Below, piece after piece: positions 37,159-49,400 of a DNA stretch of 64,000 nt. The number at the start of each line of letters is the position of its first letter. Within the stretch, counting starts at the first letter, position 1. The notes beneath the pieces are model-generated. The model made no database searches, had not been told where the DNA came from, and saw only the letters and a program-made list of their open reading frames with translations. The position numbers and the translations under genes were made by a program. The DNA is from Blumeriella jaapii (taxonomy: Eukaryota > Ascomycota > Leotiomycetes > Helotiales > Drepanopezizaceae): positions 1 to 64,000 of the forward strand of contig VWND01000073.1 of NCBI GenBank assembly GCA_009599575.1. The letters run 5' to 3'.

Positions 37159-37390
37159 TTAGGGGCGCCTGTGGGTGGAATTACAACCGATTCAACACCG
37201 AGTCAAATCCGAGTTAACACTTGGCGTAAAATTAACTCCGAGTATAATCAGAGTTAATACGCGATTGAATAAAAATTAATCTTAGAGTTACTAAAGATTA
37301 ATAGATACAATAGGTTGTGTAATAATTCAGAGCTTCGAGAAAAATACAAATCTTATACGAATTAGTTATTACCTTTTATCAACGCTTTTA

Positions 37391-38275
37391 TTAACACCAC
37401 TACTAACACCACCATTACCAACATCACCACCACCTCGTCGCCACTATTACTACCATTACCACCACTACCACCATCATCACCACTATCACCACTACCACCA
37501 CCACCACCTCGCTGCCACCACCTCGCTGCCACCACCTTGCTGCCACCACCTCGCTGCCACCATTTCGCTTCGCTGCCCACCACCTCGCTGCCACCACCTC
37601 GTCGCCACTACCACTACTACTATTACTACCACTACCACTATTACCATCATCACCACCACTATCACCACTATCACCACCACCTCGCTGCCACCACCTCGCT
37701 GCCACCACCTCGTCGCCACCACCACCACCATCACCACCATTACCACCACTACCACCATCACCACCACTATCACTACTACCACCACCACCTCGCTGCCACC
37801 ATCTCGCTGCCACCACCTCGCTGCCACCACCTCGCTGCCACCACCTCGTCGCCACTACCACTACTACTATTACTACCACTACCACCATTACCACCACCAC
37901 CACCACTATCACCACTACCACCACCACCTCGCTGCCACCACCTCGCTGCCACCACCTCGCTGCCACCACTTCGCTGCCACCACTACTACTACTACTACCA
38001 CCATTACCACCACTACCACCATTACCACCACTACCACTACTACCACCACTATTACCATTACCACCATTACCACCACTACCACCACTACCATTATTACCAC
38101 CATTACCACCACTACCACCACTACCACCACTACTACCACTACCACCACTATCACCATTACCACCACTATCACTACTACCACCATTACCACTATTACCCAC
38201 CACTACCACTACTACCACCATTACCACCACCACCACCATTATCACCACTACCACTATTACTATTATTATTATTTC
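37391..38275. repeat. CCA/CTA trinucleotide and 14-bp minisatellite array (left arm)
   Basis: It mixes CAC/CTA/TAC trinucleotide runs with blocks of the 14-bp unit CCTCGCTGCCACCA (for example 37505-37560, 37680-37715, 37790-37850 and 37925-37980). Long open frames rich in His/Tyr/Pro or Val/Gly/Ser on both strands are low-complexity artefacts of the repeat. Confidence 0.9.
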
Positions 38276-38307
38276 GCTAATACTATTTTGCTAGAAAAAT
38301 AACGAAA

Positions 38308-38347
38308 AGCCGAACAGCCGAACAGCCGAATAGCCGAACAGCCGAAT
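38308..38347 (+). repeat. Five tandem 8-bp units AGCCGAAY at the array centre
   Basis: AGCCGAAC, AGCCGAAC, AGCCGAAT, AGCCGAAC, AGCCGAAT in a row. They lie between the two opposed arrays and would form the loop of a hairpin. Confidence 0.9.
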
Positions 38348-38364
38348 AAGCTGGATAGTTACAA

Positions 38365-38888
38365 TGATAGCAGCGAGGTGATAGCAGCGAGATGGTGGCA
38401 GCGAGGTGGTGGCAGCGAGATGATAATGGTAGTGATAATAGTGGTGGTGATGGTGGTAATAATAGTAGTGGTGGTAATAATGATAATGGTGATAATGGTG
38501 GTAGTAGTGGTAGTGGTGGTAGTAGTGGTAGTGATAGTAATGGTGGTAGTGGTGGTAATAGTAATAATGATAATAGTGGTGGTAATAGTAGTGGGTGGTG
38601 GTGGTGGTAGTGATGGTGATGGTAGTGGCAGCGAGGTGGTGGCAGCGAGGTGGTGGCAGCGAGGTGGGTGGCAGCGAGGTGGTGGCAGCGAGGTGGTGGT
38701 GGTAGTGGTGATAGTGGTGGTGGTGGTAGTGGTAGTGGTGGTAGTGGTGGTAATAGTAGTAGTGGTGGTGGCGACGAGGTGGTGGCAGCGAGGTGGTGGC
38801 AGCGAGGTGGTGGTGGTGGTGGCAACGAGATGGTGGCAGCGCGGTGGTGGCAGCGAAGTGGTGGCAGCGAGGTGATGGCAGCGAGGTA
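38365..38888. repeat. Minisatellite array (right arm, inverted)
   Basis: GGT/GTA/TAG trinucleotide runs and the 14-bp unit TGGTGGCAGCGAGG, the exact reverse complement of the left-arm unit. Together the arms form an imperfect inverted repeat about 1.5 kb across, with the unit blocks in a different order and the left arm longer. Confidence 0.9.
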
Positions 38889-39002
38889 GTGTTAGCGGAA
38901 ATATTATTCAGTGTAGTATTAAATAAACGTGGTTTAATATAAGATTTTTAATTTAAATTCGAAAAATTTGATATATATTAAATATCGATTTAATTTAGTT
39001 GT

Positions 39003-39372
39003 ATAAATTTGTTTCGGTATTAACACCGAGTATAATCGGTGTTAACACCGAGTATATTCGGTACTACCGATTATACTCGGTATTAAATCGTCACATCGAT
39101 GTAAAAGTAAACCGCGCCACTTCGGTGTTAACACCGATTAGCAACCGATTATACTCGGTTTTAAAACCGATTATACACCGATTATAATCGGTTATAAAAC
39201 CGATTATAATCGATTATAATCGAATTAAAACCGGTTATAATCGGTGTATAATCGATTATAATCGGTGTATAATCGGTTTTGAAACCGATTACAATCGGTG
39301 TATACCCGGTTTTAAAACCGATTATAATCGGTGTATACCCGGTTTTGCAACCGGGTATAATCGGTTGTGATC
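39003..39372. repeat. Field of short palindromes, core ACCGATTATAATCGGT
   Basis: A series of self-complementary 14-20 bp motifs: variants of ACCGAGTATAATCGGT, AACCGATTATACTCGGT, ACCGATTATAATCGGTGTA and ACCGGTTATAATCGGT, spaced by GTTTTAAAAC or GTTAAC, which are also palindromic. Divergent relatives lie at the left end of the insert (37180-37260). Confidence 0.88.
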
Positions 39373-39394
39373 CGACCCTAGATAAGCCGTACGG

Positions 39395-39730
39395 TATAAT
39401 ATATTTTAAAAACGTTTGAAATTACGGTTAGGCAATTTTAAATCGTGCGAAATTCAAAGCTCGAAAATCGCTTTTTTGTTTAAAAATAACAAATCGAATA
39501 TTAGTTCGTACGTTTCGACCGCTGCGCTCGGCCTTTCTGAACTAAATCTTTTTTTGGTCAAACGCCTGGCGAGAACTCAATCTTCTAATTTTACGCTTTG
39601 TGATTATAGTAATTACAATTTGCGGCTTTTTATTAAAAGTAGTAAGAAAATGGCTGTACGTATATTAGCCTGAGCTACGGAATATCGAAACCGTAGATTA
39701 TATAATAATATTATATTAATTTAATTAATT
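39395..39730 (+). other. E3 5' leader, right part
   Basis: The leader resumes after the insert and includes the GACCGCTGCGCTCGGCC stretch. An 85-codon open frame at 39416-39673 is also open for a shorter length on the minus strand in E0 (15219-15407). I do not treat it as a gene. Confidence 0.6.
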
Positions 39731-41490
39731 TACTAAAAAACAAATTTTTTAATATATTATTCAAATATTTAAACGCAATTTTATTTTATTTAATTCCTTT
39801 AAAAAACACAAAAACCTTTTTAATAGCTTTTTTATTAAAAACGATTTTTTTTATATTGAAAACCTTTAACTTGTAATTTCAGAAAACACTTATTAATTTA
39901 ATCTAAATTCTATTAATACTTTCGCTAATATTATAAACAACGACGCTTTTCGTTTTTTTATGCGAGGCCGTATGCTTTTTTTTAGCTTTTTTGATGCACT
40001 TTTATTTAATAGCGCCAACGTTACCGATTTTATCGAAAAATATAAAAAAACCTGTGAGGATTTCGAAGTTTTTGAAACTAAAATGTTCGATAAATTTTTT
40101 CGCTATTATAATCCAATTATTAAAAATATTATTAAATCGATAAATAAATGAAAAGCTATTAGGATTCGAAACTGGCGTAAGCTAATTAAAGTTTTAAAAT
40201 CGGAATTCCGAGACTACGATCGCTAGCAAATTCGCGATACTATCGCTTTTCTTAAATAATTTATTATAATAATTCGCTAAGCTAAAAAATTTAAAGTTTA
40301 TTATCGTATTTATACGAGAGTTTTTAACGTTTTCGTTAATAAAAAAGTTTTAAGCGAGGTTAAGCAGGAAAAATTGTTTTTACTTGGCTTTTCAATTAGC
40401 ATTCGTAATAAAATTATTAAGCATTTTAAGATTAATAAACAAAATTCCGAAACTTTCGATTAATATTTTAAATTTGTAAAATTCGTTTTTAAACAAAACC
40501 AAAGCGAACGTATTATTAAAGCTATAAATCAAAAGAAATCTTTCTTTTTTATTTATAAAAAAAACGTGAAAGTTCTAGTGCAGAAACATGCCCAGCTATT
40601 AAAAATTACCGAAATCGCTAAAAAACAATCTGTTATTATATTATTTAATCGTTTTGCGAAATTTATTAGCTTGGAAAAGCTTAACAAAAATATCGAAATT
40701 CTCGTATTAAAATTTATCGATATTAAAATTCAAGAATTTCAAAGCAAAATCGAAGGTTTTATGCAATAGCAGAAAAAACTTTTTTACGTTAATTCGAATA
40801 ATAAAAATAATTAAAATAGCTTTTACAATAATTACTTTTTTTAAAATGCGCGAAACGATCAGCTTCGCCAAGCCACCGTAAAAGTAATAGCTGCCTAATG
40901 GCAACTTTTCCGTATTAGCGATCAAAATCAGCGAAATATTAATTATAATAACGATTATTAAAGGAAAAAAAAAAACCAACGCGAAAACTAAAATCGCGGC
41001 TATTAAAATAATAAAAGTAATTATCAGGACAAATTTCGTAGCTTTAAATATGAGTTTTGTAATAACAAAAAAATTCACTGCGAAAAATCTTATATTCGTT
41101 TAAAATACAAAGCATTTATTTTTGTATAAATAATAATGTCTGTTATATTAATAAGTACGGAGCGATCTGCTTCGGACCGACGGAAGCAGAAATAAACTTT
41201 TTTAACAAAGCTGAAAATTAAAACTAGTTAAATACTATTCGTTTAAAAGTAAAAAGTACGAAATAGAACGATTGCTTAAAAAACAGAAAAGATGCGAAAA
41301 CGATTTTTATTAATAAAAGAGAAAATATTTCAAAAAGCGTATTAATTAAAAAGAAAACTTTTATTCTAAGCGTAAATGAAATTTAAATATATAAATAATA
41401 AACAAATGCATATATTGCTAATGCAATTATCGTATTTGCAAATATTATAGCTGCATAATTAAACTAGCGAATTACGAGGAAGCAAAATGC
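39730..41490 (+). pseudogene. E3 gag and nucleocapsid region
   Basis: In the shared frame it reads TFANIINNDAFRFFMRGRM at about 39918, then NVTDFIEKYKKTCEDFEVFE and FDKFFRYYNPIIKNI. A long basic segment follows with KVLVQKHAQLLKITEIAKKQ (open at 40566-40769) and IKIQEFQSKIEGFMQ. Near 41090-41250 the frame gives Cys/Asn/Lys text and, near 41440-41480, a knuckle-like segment. It would be the structural protein of the particle. The capsid block in this copy is the clearest of all five and its frame can be followed for about 350 codons with few stops. Confidence 0.72.
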
Positions 41491-42059
41491 TTCTGTTTTA
41501 TTCGCCAAATTAATTGATATAAAAAAAACGTTAGAATCGAAAAGAAAAAAGATTTTGAAATTCGAAAAAACCGATGAAACCATTAGAAAAACGCTTATAA
41601 TAAAAGAAATTAACGACGATATAAAAAATATCGACATCGATATTTCGGTTCCAATTATTTAAAAAATACCAACTTTTAAGCGCTTATTATTAATGCGAAG
41701 CGAAAAATAAATCGATAAATATATTAGCTTCGAAGCCGTCGACGAAGCTATTAAAAAAATTATAAAACAAAAAATTAAATTAAAATTCAGCGATTTATTT
41801 AATATAAAAAAAAGATTCGATAAAATTATTAATAAACAAATTTCTGTATTAAAAAAAAACGAAAAAGTTGAGATTATCCGAAAAGAAAACGATTTTAAAT
41901 TAAAAAAAAACCAGAAAGAAATTTACAATACCGCAATTAATTTAACGGATAAAAAAAAATCTTCGGAAAAAATTAGCTTTTTGATTTTTGCTATAAAAAC
42001 TTAAAAGTTAAAACGACGAAACTATTTTTACACGGCTATAAAAGCACCAAAAATAAAAA

Positions 42060-45000
42060 CAATGCTTAAGAAAAGTACGACCGCCTTCGTTTTATTCGAT
42101 AATAAAGCCAAAGTTAATTATATAAACTAAGAAACAGCCGAAGCTAATAATGTTCCGATTATTATTAATAAGCGAATGATTTATATTATTATTAATAAAA
42201 ACATAATTAAATTTAATAAGATTATACGAAATATTAAAATCGACGTTAAAAAAATTATTATTTATAAAAACTTTTTAATAATAAAAAAATGCTTTTATTT
42301 TATTATTTTTAAAATGTTTTGAATTTTAAAAAGTTTCGTCAGCTTTAAATATATCAAAAACGGTTAAATAAAAACCTTTTTCTAAAACTGAAACCGATTC
42401 TTTTAAAATTAAATCACCGTCGCCGGCGATAAGATTTCCTTAATCGACGTTTTATCGGAAAACGAATAGCCGGCTTTAATTTTAGAATAAATGTTGGGTT
42501 ATAATAAAACTTGGAAAATATTCGCTTAAAAGCATTTACGTCGCTAATCGAAATAATATCGCGAGTAAAATTAGCTAATATCAATATTTTTAATTATCAG
42601 CTCGAAAATAAAAATTCCGAAGATTTCGTTTGTATTAAACAAATCCGATTTATATACTTTATTTTTTTTATATTAATATTAGCATTTTTTACAAACGCAA
42701 AGCTAATAAAATATAATCCGTAAATCTTGGAAAATCCGATAAAAATATTCCCGGAGAAATAAACGATTGGTTTAAGAAAAATAAAATAATAAAACTATTT
42801 TAATTAATTATTAGCGAACTGAAAAAACTTATTACCGGCCGATTTTCCAGCTTATTATTTGGCAGCCGATTTATAAAAGAACGATTTAATAAATTAATAA
42901 TCGGAATTTAATTTTTATTAAAAAAGAAAAAAGTTTTATACGAAGTTTTACGCAACCGAGAAAAAATTATGACTTTCGATTTTACCGAAATGAGCCAATT
43001 TAGCTTTGACGTTACGTTTTATATCGATATCAAAACCGTATTTTACGAAGCTTAGCAAGAAAAGACTTTTTTAATTCTTAAAGCTTTTCAGAATAAAATA
43101 ATCGAAATATTAAAAAAACGAATTAAGCAAAGAATTTTCGAATTTTGCTACGGCCTATACAAAAACAAATGGTTTATCGTTGCGAAAAAAAAAAAAGAAA
43201 TTTACAGATTTATTATTGCAATCGTCGAAATAAATAAAATAACGATACGAAACGCTAACGTACCATTTAACGTCGATTAATTTTCAAACGAATTCGCAAA
43301 ATTAATAATCGCTTTTTTTTTCGATTTGTTTTCCGGCTATAATTATTTAATATTTAACCTACGATTTTAAAATATAATAGCAATTTAAATTCCAATCGGT
43401 TTACTACGCATAATCAAAGTATTTATGAAAGCTATTAATTTAGTCGCTTAATTCGTAAAAGTCGTATACAAAATCCTTATGATTTGCATTTTTAATATTG
43501 CTTTTTTTACGTTAACGACGTCGGAATAAAAAATTTCAAATTATATTATAATAATAAAAAAATCTTTTTTAAAATTCGACGTTATATAATAAAATATATT
43601 TAAAATATCGACAAAATCATAATCTGCTTCGAAAAAGCCAAAGCTATTATTGATTTTCGATTAAAATTTTGCATGCCCGAAATAAATATCGTTGGCTATA
43701 TAATTAACAGCGCTGGCCGCTATTTTCAACGAAAAAAAATTGAAAAAATTTGCGAATAAAAAAAATGTAAAAACATTACCGAAATTAAAGCTTTTATTAG
43801 CGTTGTGATTTATTATCGCAATTAAATTAAAAACTTTTTTCAAAAAGCTGCATTTATTTACGCTATAATAAAAAAAAGAATCGATTTCGTTTAAAGAAAA
43901 AAACAGAGCAAAGTTATAAAAGTCTTTAAAAACGATCTTTTATCGGCCTTATCGCTTATGCGAATCGATTATAATTTAAACGCAAAAAAAATTATTTTAA
44001 TTATCGACGCTAATATTTTCGGTTGGAAAGCTATATTGCAATAAATCGACGAAAATAAAAAACGGCACTTTTTACGATTCGAAAGCGATTTATAGTTTTT
44101 CGCGAAAATACGCTACGACGCTATTAAACGAAAATATCGAAGCGCTTTTAAAATAATAAAAAAAATAAAAAGCGAATTATACGGCGTATATTTTATTTTG
44201 AAAACAAACGCAAAAGTTTTTATCGATTAATTAAACGGAAAAGCTAATAACTTATTAAAAGCGCTCGTTATTAATTAAATAGCTTGAATGCGACTTATAA
44301 ATTTCGAAATTAAACATATTAAAGAAATAATTAATATAGCGGCAAACGGCTTTTTTAAACGAAAACGTTTTTATCCGTCTGATTTTGCTAAATAAAACGA
44401 ATAAAATATCGACGAATAAATCGCTAACGAAATCGGTTGTTTTATTATTTGCGCTTTAAGTTTTACAAAGCCGAAATTATTCGCGTTGTTATTTCGGCTA
44501 GCATCGCGAATAAAAAACATTAATTTTCGAGCCGAAAAAGCATTCGCGTTATTATTTCGGCTGATACCGCGAATGGATTTAATCGAAAACGATCGGAATA
44601 AGCCGATTAGCGACGAAAATAAACTTTTGATCGATAATTACAAAACCGAGGATTTTCATTTAATCGTATATTATTTAACTATTTTATTTAAATTATTTAG
44701 CGTGTTAAATTATTAATTTAAATTATTTAAAAACCAAGCTTTCGATTATATTTTAGCCGATAGAAAGTTATACAAAATAAAAAATAATATATATTAAAAA
44801 CGCTTAATAATAAATAATAAAGCCGATAAGTTTTAAATTATAAAAAAGCTTATAAAAAAGTATTTTATAAAAAAGCTGAAGCCATTTATTACCGAATCAA
44901 AAACGATTTCTAATAGAAAAAATACTTCGAAAATTGCAATGCTTTCGTTAAGAATTGCATTTTTTGCTAAAACGAAAGCTTAGCCGAAAAAAAAACTTAT

Positions 45001-46000
45001 TATATCCGACGTGATTTTTTAAAATTTGAAAAAAAATCAATTTCGACGTTATACGCGTATTAATTATCGACCGCGGATATATATATTTTGTATTCGCTAT
45101 CGACGATTTTTTTAAATAGTTTGAAAAGCGATTTTTTCGAAACGCTATTTCCGAAGCTATAGCAACTTTTTTTTAAAAAAACGTTGTATATCGATACGGT
45201 TTGTTTAGCAAATTAAATATCGATAATAAATTCGAAAATAAAAGCGTTATCGAAACTTTTATAAAAAAATACGATATTCAGCGTATTTAAATTTTAGTTT
45301 ATAATTCGAAAAGTAACGGATTTGTTAAACGAAGCTATAAGAATATTTTCGACGGCCTTTTAAAAGCCATTCGAAAAAGCTATAAGCGTTGGTCGCGGAA
45401 ATTTTCGGAAATGCTTTTTGCTATGCGTATATATATATACGCTTTTATTAAAATGATTTTATTTTTTATTTAATACGGCAAAAACGCTCGATTACTTTTA
45501 AAAACAAAATGGTTTGTATAAAAGTTTTATAACGTAATTAAAATGAAAACGAAAGCAAATTTATTAGCGATAAGATTTAAATAGCTAAATTACCGCGATA
45601 TAAATATAAAAAAAATAATTTTAAGAAAAAAAAAGTATAAAAAAGCAGTTAAGAAAGTTTGAAATAAAATCAAGATTTTAAAAAAAACGCTAATTAAAAA
45701 AAAAATCTGATTTTAATTTACGACGTTTAGCGCGTTATTAACAAATCGGCCGATATTAAACTTGATTATAAATGGCTCGGATTTTACGAAATATACGAAG
45801 CCGAATTAAATAAAAGCTATTATAAGCTTACGAAACTCGATAAAACAAAACTAAAAAAAACGTTCGCCGCTAATCGATTAAAACGATTTTACAAAAAAAA
45901 CCAGCAAATTTACTTTTTAAATTCTGATTTAAACAGCGATTCCGATTCCAGCGAATCCGACGACGATTCCGACCAAAGCGATTATACTTTTGAAAAAAAA
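42060..46000 (+). pseudogene. E3 pol: protease, RT, RNase H, integrase (decayed)
   Basis: Protease at about 42062-42300 reads MLKKSTTAFVLFDNKAKVNY (DSGAE to DNKAK) and an IINKRMIYIIINKNI flap region. RT at about 43240-43500 reads NEFAKLIIAFFFDLFSGYN, with GYD now GYN. A one-base loss just before the VDD box breaks the frame. RNase H at about 43990-44400 reads KIILIIDANIFGWKAILQ and LLIFDFxANG-type text. Integrase at about 44880-45480 reads SNGFVKRSYKNIF near 45315 and RWSRKFSEMLFAMRIY. The GPY/F-type region and an acidic Ser/Asp tail are at about 45720-45990. Confidence 0.82.
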
Positions 46001-46079
46001 AACTTTTTAAAAAGATTTAAAAACAACCGAACGATAATTTTACTGCTAAAAGCATAATTCAAATCGTAATTTCATTTAT

Positions 46080-46430
46080 AACCGAAAAAAAGAAAAATGC
46101 ATATAAAATTATTTATTAACTGTTTTATTGTTTTTGTTATTTATTATTTTCCTTTTTATTGTATATTATTCTACTGTTTTTATTTTGCTTATTTATATAC
46201 AATTTAATTATTTTGTTTTATATATACTGTTTATTTTTAAAACTTTTTTTTATATTATTTAAAATATTTAATATATTTTTTTTTATTTAATTATATTTTT
46301 GTTTATCAAAACAAAAGCTTTATACATTTTTAAACCGCATATTTGATATATTTATATTGCTCGTATATTTTACGAAAACTATTTTTTATGCATTTTATTA
46401 TTTGCTACTTTTTGTATTATTTATTTTTTT
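46080..46430. other. AT-rich spacer between integrase and ORF3 (E3)
   Basis: A/T-rich DNA matching the spacers of the other copies. The junction GTATTATTTATTTTTTTCG at its end is the uninterrupted form of the site where E2 entered E1. Confidence 0.7.
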
Positions 46431-46439
46431 CGTTATTCT

Positions 46440-49400
46440 GAACGAATGCCTGTTTAAATAATTATAATTTATTAAAAAAACAATATGCGAATTTTCGTAA
46501 CTTTTAAATACAAATATTTTATAATTTCCGTATTTTTTTTTTAATTACTTTTTAATAAATATAATATATTTTTTTAATTAATAAATTTATCGATATTATA
46601 TCGTTTTCTAAGCAAAGCGTTGTTAAATCTAGCAAATTTATTTTTAATTTATTTTGAAACGGAACTATTATACGCAATTTTTTCGAATTTAAGCAAGCGT
46701 ATAATGCTATTATTTCAGATTAATAAACAGCTTTCGTAAAAACATTTATAAAGCAATTCGATATAATAATTAAAAACGTTAATGAATTTTTATTCGATTA
46801 TAAAAGTTTCGTTAAAGCTAAATTCGTTCGCAAAAGCTTTAATTACGATAAATTTCTGCTGAACTACGATAACGCTTTAAAAGCTTTCGCCGAAATAAAA
46901 AAAGCTCGAAATAACAAAAAAAAGGTGATAGACCGAATATTGCGCTTTTTGCCAAATCAACGAAAAAAAAAAATTTAAAAATACGTTTTAGCAAAATTAT
47001 CGATATTATTTTTTTTCGGCATTTCGCTCGTTTTTTCGAAACTATTACTTTTATTAAAAAAAAAGTCTGGATACTGAACGTTTATATTTTTAAAACGCAA
47101 ATCTTAAAAGCTAACAATTTAAAAGCCCGCAGATTTATAAGCTTTTTTATAGTTATTTGCAAACTGATCGACGACGTTATGCAATCGCTAAAAAAAGTTT
47201 TAATCGGTTGCGAAATCTTAAATTTAATTTTTTTTTAAAACAAAAAACTAAGCGTCGTTAAATGCGACATTTTTATACCGAAGAAAAAAAACGACGTTAT
47301 TTCGATATTTCAAATTTACAACGACGAAAAAAACGAAAAAGCTAATATTATTTTCGTTTAGTTCGAAAAAACATACGCGATAGCAATTAATATTTTTAAA
47401 ACAGCTAAAACAATTCGGCGATTTTTATTTTTAATTATCGAAAACGAATCCGAAAACGAAATTAAAAGCGTAATAACAAACAATCGCTTATTCGAATATA
47501 AAAAATTTATTATATTTATAAAAACGATTTCGAAAGAAATAAAAATAAAAAACGTAAAAAAGCGCGCCGATATTTTCGAAATCCTTTTTGTTCGAAAGAA
47601 AAAACTATTCGCGTCGCTAGCAAAAAAAGCACCGCGAATGAAAACAGCCGAAAATCGACGCCGAATTATAGCTTTTAAGTTAATTAATAAAAAACGCGAC
47701 GATTTTACGAAATCAGATTTAAAAAACGCCGGCATTTCGAAAAAAAAAAATCTAAACGATTTTGAATTTGATTTTTCGAAATTAAATACGTAAATATTAA
47801 AAACGTTTGCTGCGTTTAAAAACGTCGTATTATTATCGCTAATATTTTAGATTTTAATAAAAGCATTTAAAATTTCGATTATTATACGATTCGACCGAAA
47901 AAGCCTGAAAAAAAATATCGAAGTTATCGCGAAAAAAATTATATAAAAAATATAAAATTAAATTATTTTGCTTAAAACTTTCGCTTTCGACGACGAAACG
48001 ATTTTAAAATTTTATTTCGATATTTTTATATAAAAACCAAATAAATCCGTTAGCTTTTTTTTTTTCGTTTCGAACGAAAACTGAATTAAATTTTTTTCGG
48101 AAAATTGCAAATATAATACGCTAAAGCAAATAAAAAAAATTTTTAAAAACGGTAATCCGTTTTTATTCGAGTTTTTTTTCGCTGAAAAACTTCGATTTTT
48201 TAATTTCGTTTTTACGAATAACGTTAACGCTAGAAAAAACGGCAAGTTTTATTATTTTTATATACGCTGTTACGCGGCGTATTGCGATTTAATTACAAAA
48301 AAAATTAACGTTATCGGTTTCGCTAATCGATTCGCTGTTATTAAAAATTCGGATTACGACGTATTCGAAATTAATTTTAATAATTAATTTATATTCCGAC
48401 GAAAAATTACGAAAATTATTAAAACGCGTGCTAAAGTTTATTTAAGCTACGCAAATTTTAAAATAAACCCTAAAGCTTTTAACGCGATTATAAAATTCGA
48501 TTAAAACGTAAAAAAATAAAAGCAACAAGTATTTTCAAAAGCCGACTTTTTTTTGATTTTTCGATCGAAAATATATTTTAGAATTTATCCGAACTAAATT
48601 GCGAATTCGTTAATTACGTAAAATCGTACAACGAAAAAAACAAATTATTATTGCATTTTATAAAAAAAAAATAGCTATATATAAGCATTATTTCCGACTG
48701 GTCAAAATCTAAAAAGCGTTTATAGCCTTTTTCGCTAATATACTTTACAATTTTATTTAATAAGTTTTCAAAATGCATCCCGGCCTTTATTTCGCTGTTT
48801 TGATTATTCGAAACCCCGAAAACTGCTGCTTTATAGCTTATTTTAACGTTCCGATCGTTTTAAATCTCGCTGATTCCGATCGTATTATAATTATAAAATT
48901 CGATATCGCCGATTTTAAAAAAAAAAAAAAAATCGAAAATTTTACCGACGCTATTTTCGATTATTACGTTTTGCTTGCATTCGTATATAATTCGGAAATA
49001 ATCGAAGTTTATTTACAATTATATTACGACGCCAAGCTGATTAAAATTATTTAAAAAAGCCCAGCTTTTTCGTATTTTAACGCGTTTAAAGCAATAGCTT
49101 TAGTTATTTTATCGGATTACGAAACCGAAGATTACGAAATAGAAAATAAAATAACTTTTGTCAGCTTTTCGATTAAACAAAAAGTTTTCGTCAGATTCAG
49201 AACTTAAAAAACCGACGGCGCGATATTAATTTATTTAAATAATTATACGGCGCAAAAATACAAAAATTATTTCGAAAACGACGTTTCGATAATTAATTTA
49301 ATATTATTTGTTTTGCGACGAAAGCAATTATAGCATTTTCGGTAATTTCGATTGCAAACGATTATTTTCGAATTATTTCGTAAAATAGTTTTTTTTACAG

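Larger units (their letters stand above)
37159..39394. repeat. 2.2 kb non-coding insert in the E3 leader
   Basis: Absent from E0, E1 and E2 at the same place. It begins TTAGGGGCGCCTGTGGG and ends CCCTAGATAAGCCGTACGG. Its content is, in order: a short unique stretch with CCGAGT/ACTCGG half-palindromes (37180-37260), unique DNA to 37390, a pyrimidine-strand repeat array, a central 8-bp repeat, the reverse-complement array, unique AT-rich DNA (38890-39010) and a palindrome field. Both ends carry an ACAACCGATT stretch in inverted orientation (about 37182 and 39360). No coding gene is supported. It is much more C/G-rich than its surroundings and shows no obvious RIP. Its class is unknown. Confidence 0.75.

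Noticed and set aside
37159..37166. TTAGGGG at the insert start and CCCTAG near its end, resembling telomere repeats
   Set aside because: Only one unit at each place; no tandem telomere array, so it is likely chance.
37424..38254. Open frames of up to 276 codons on both strands in the repeat array, rich in Val/Gly/Ser or His/Tyr/Pro
   Set aside because: They come from trinucleotide and 14-bp repeats that lack stops in several frames at once. No non-repetitive domain is present.
39003..39372. CRISPR-like array
   Set aside because: Units are palindromes of varied length without unique spacers of constant size, and the context is a fungal-type retroelement.
37159..39394. Helitron or classical TIR transposon call for the insert
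   Set aside because: No TC start or CTRR end with hairpin at the borders, no perfect terminal inverted repeats, no transposase; left as unclassified.
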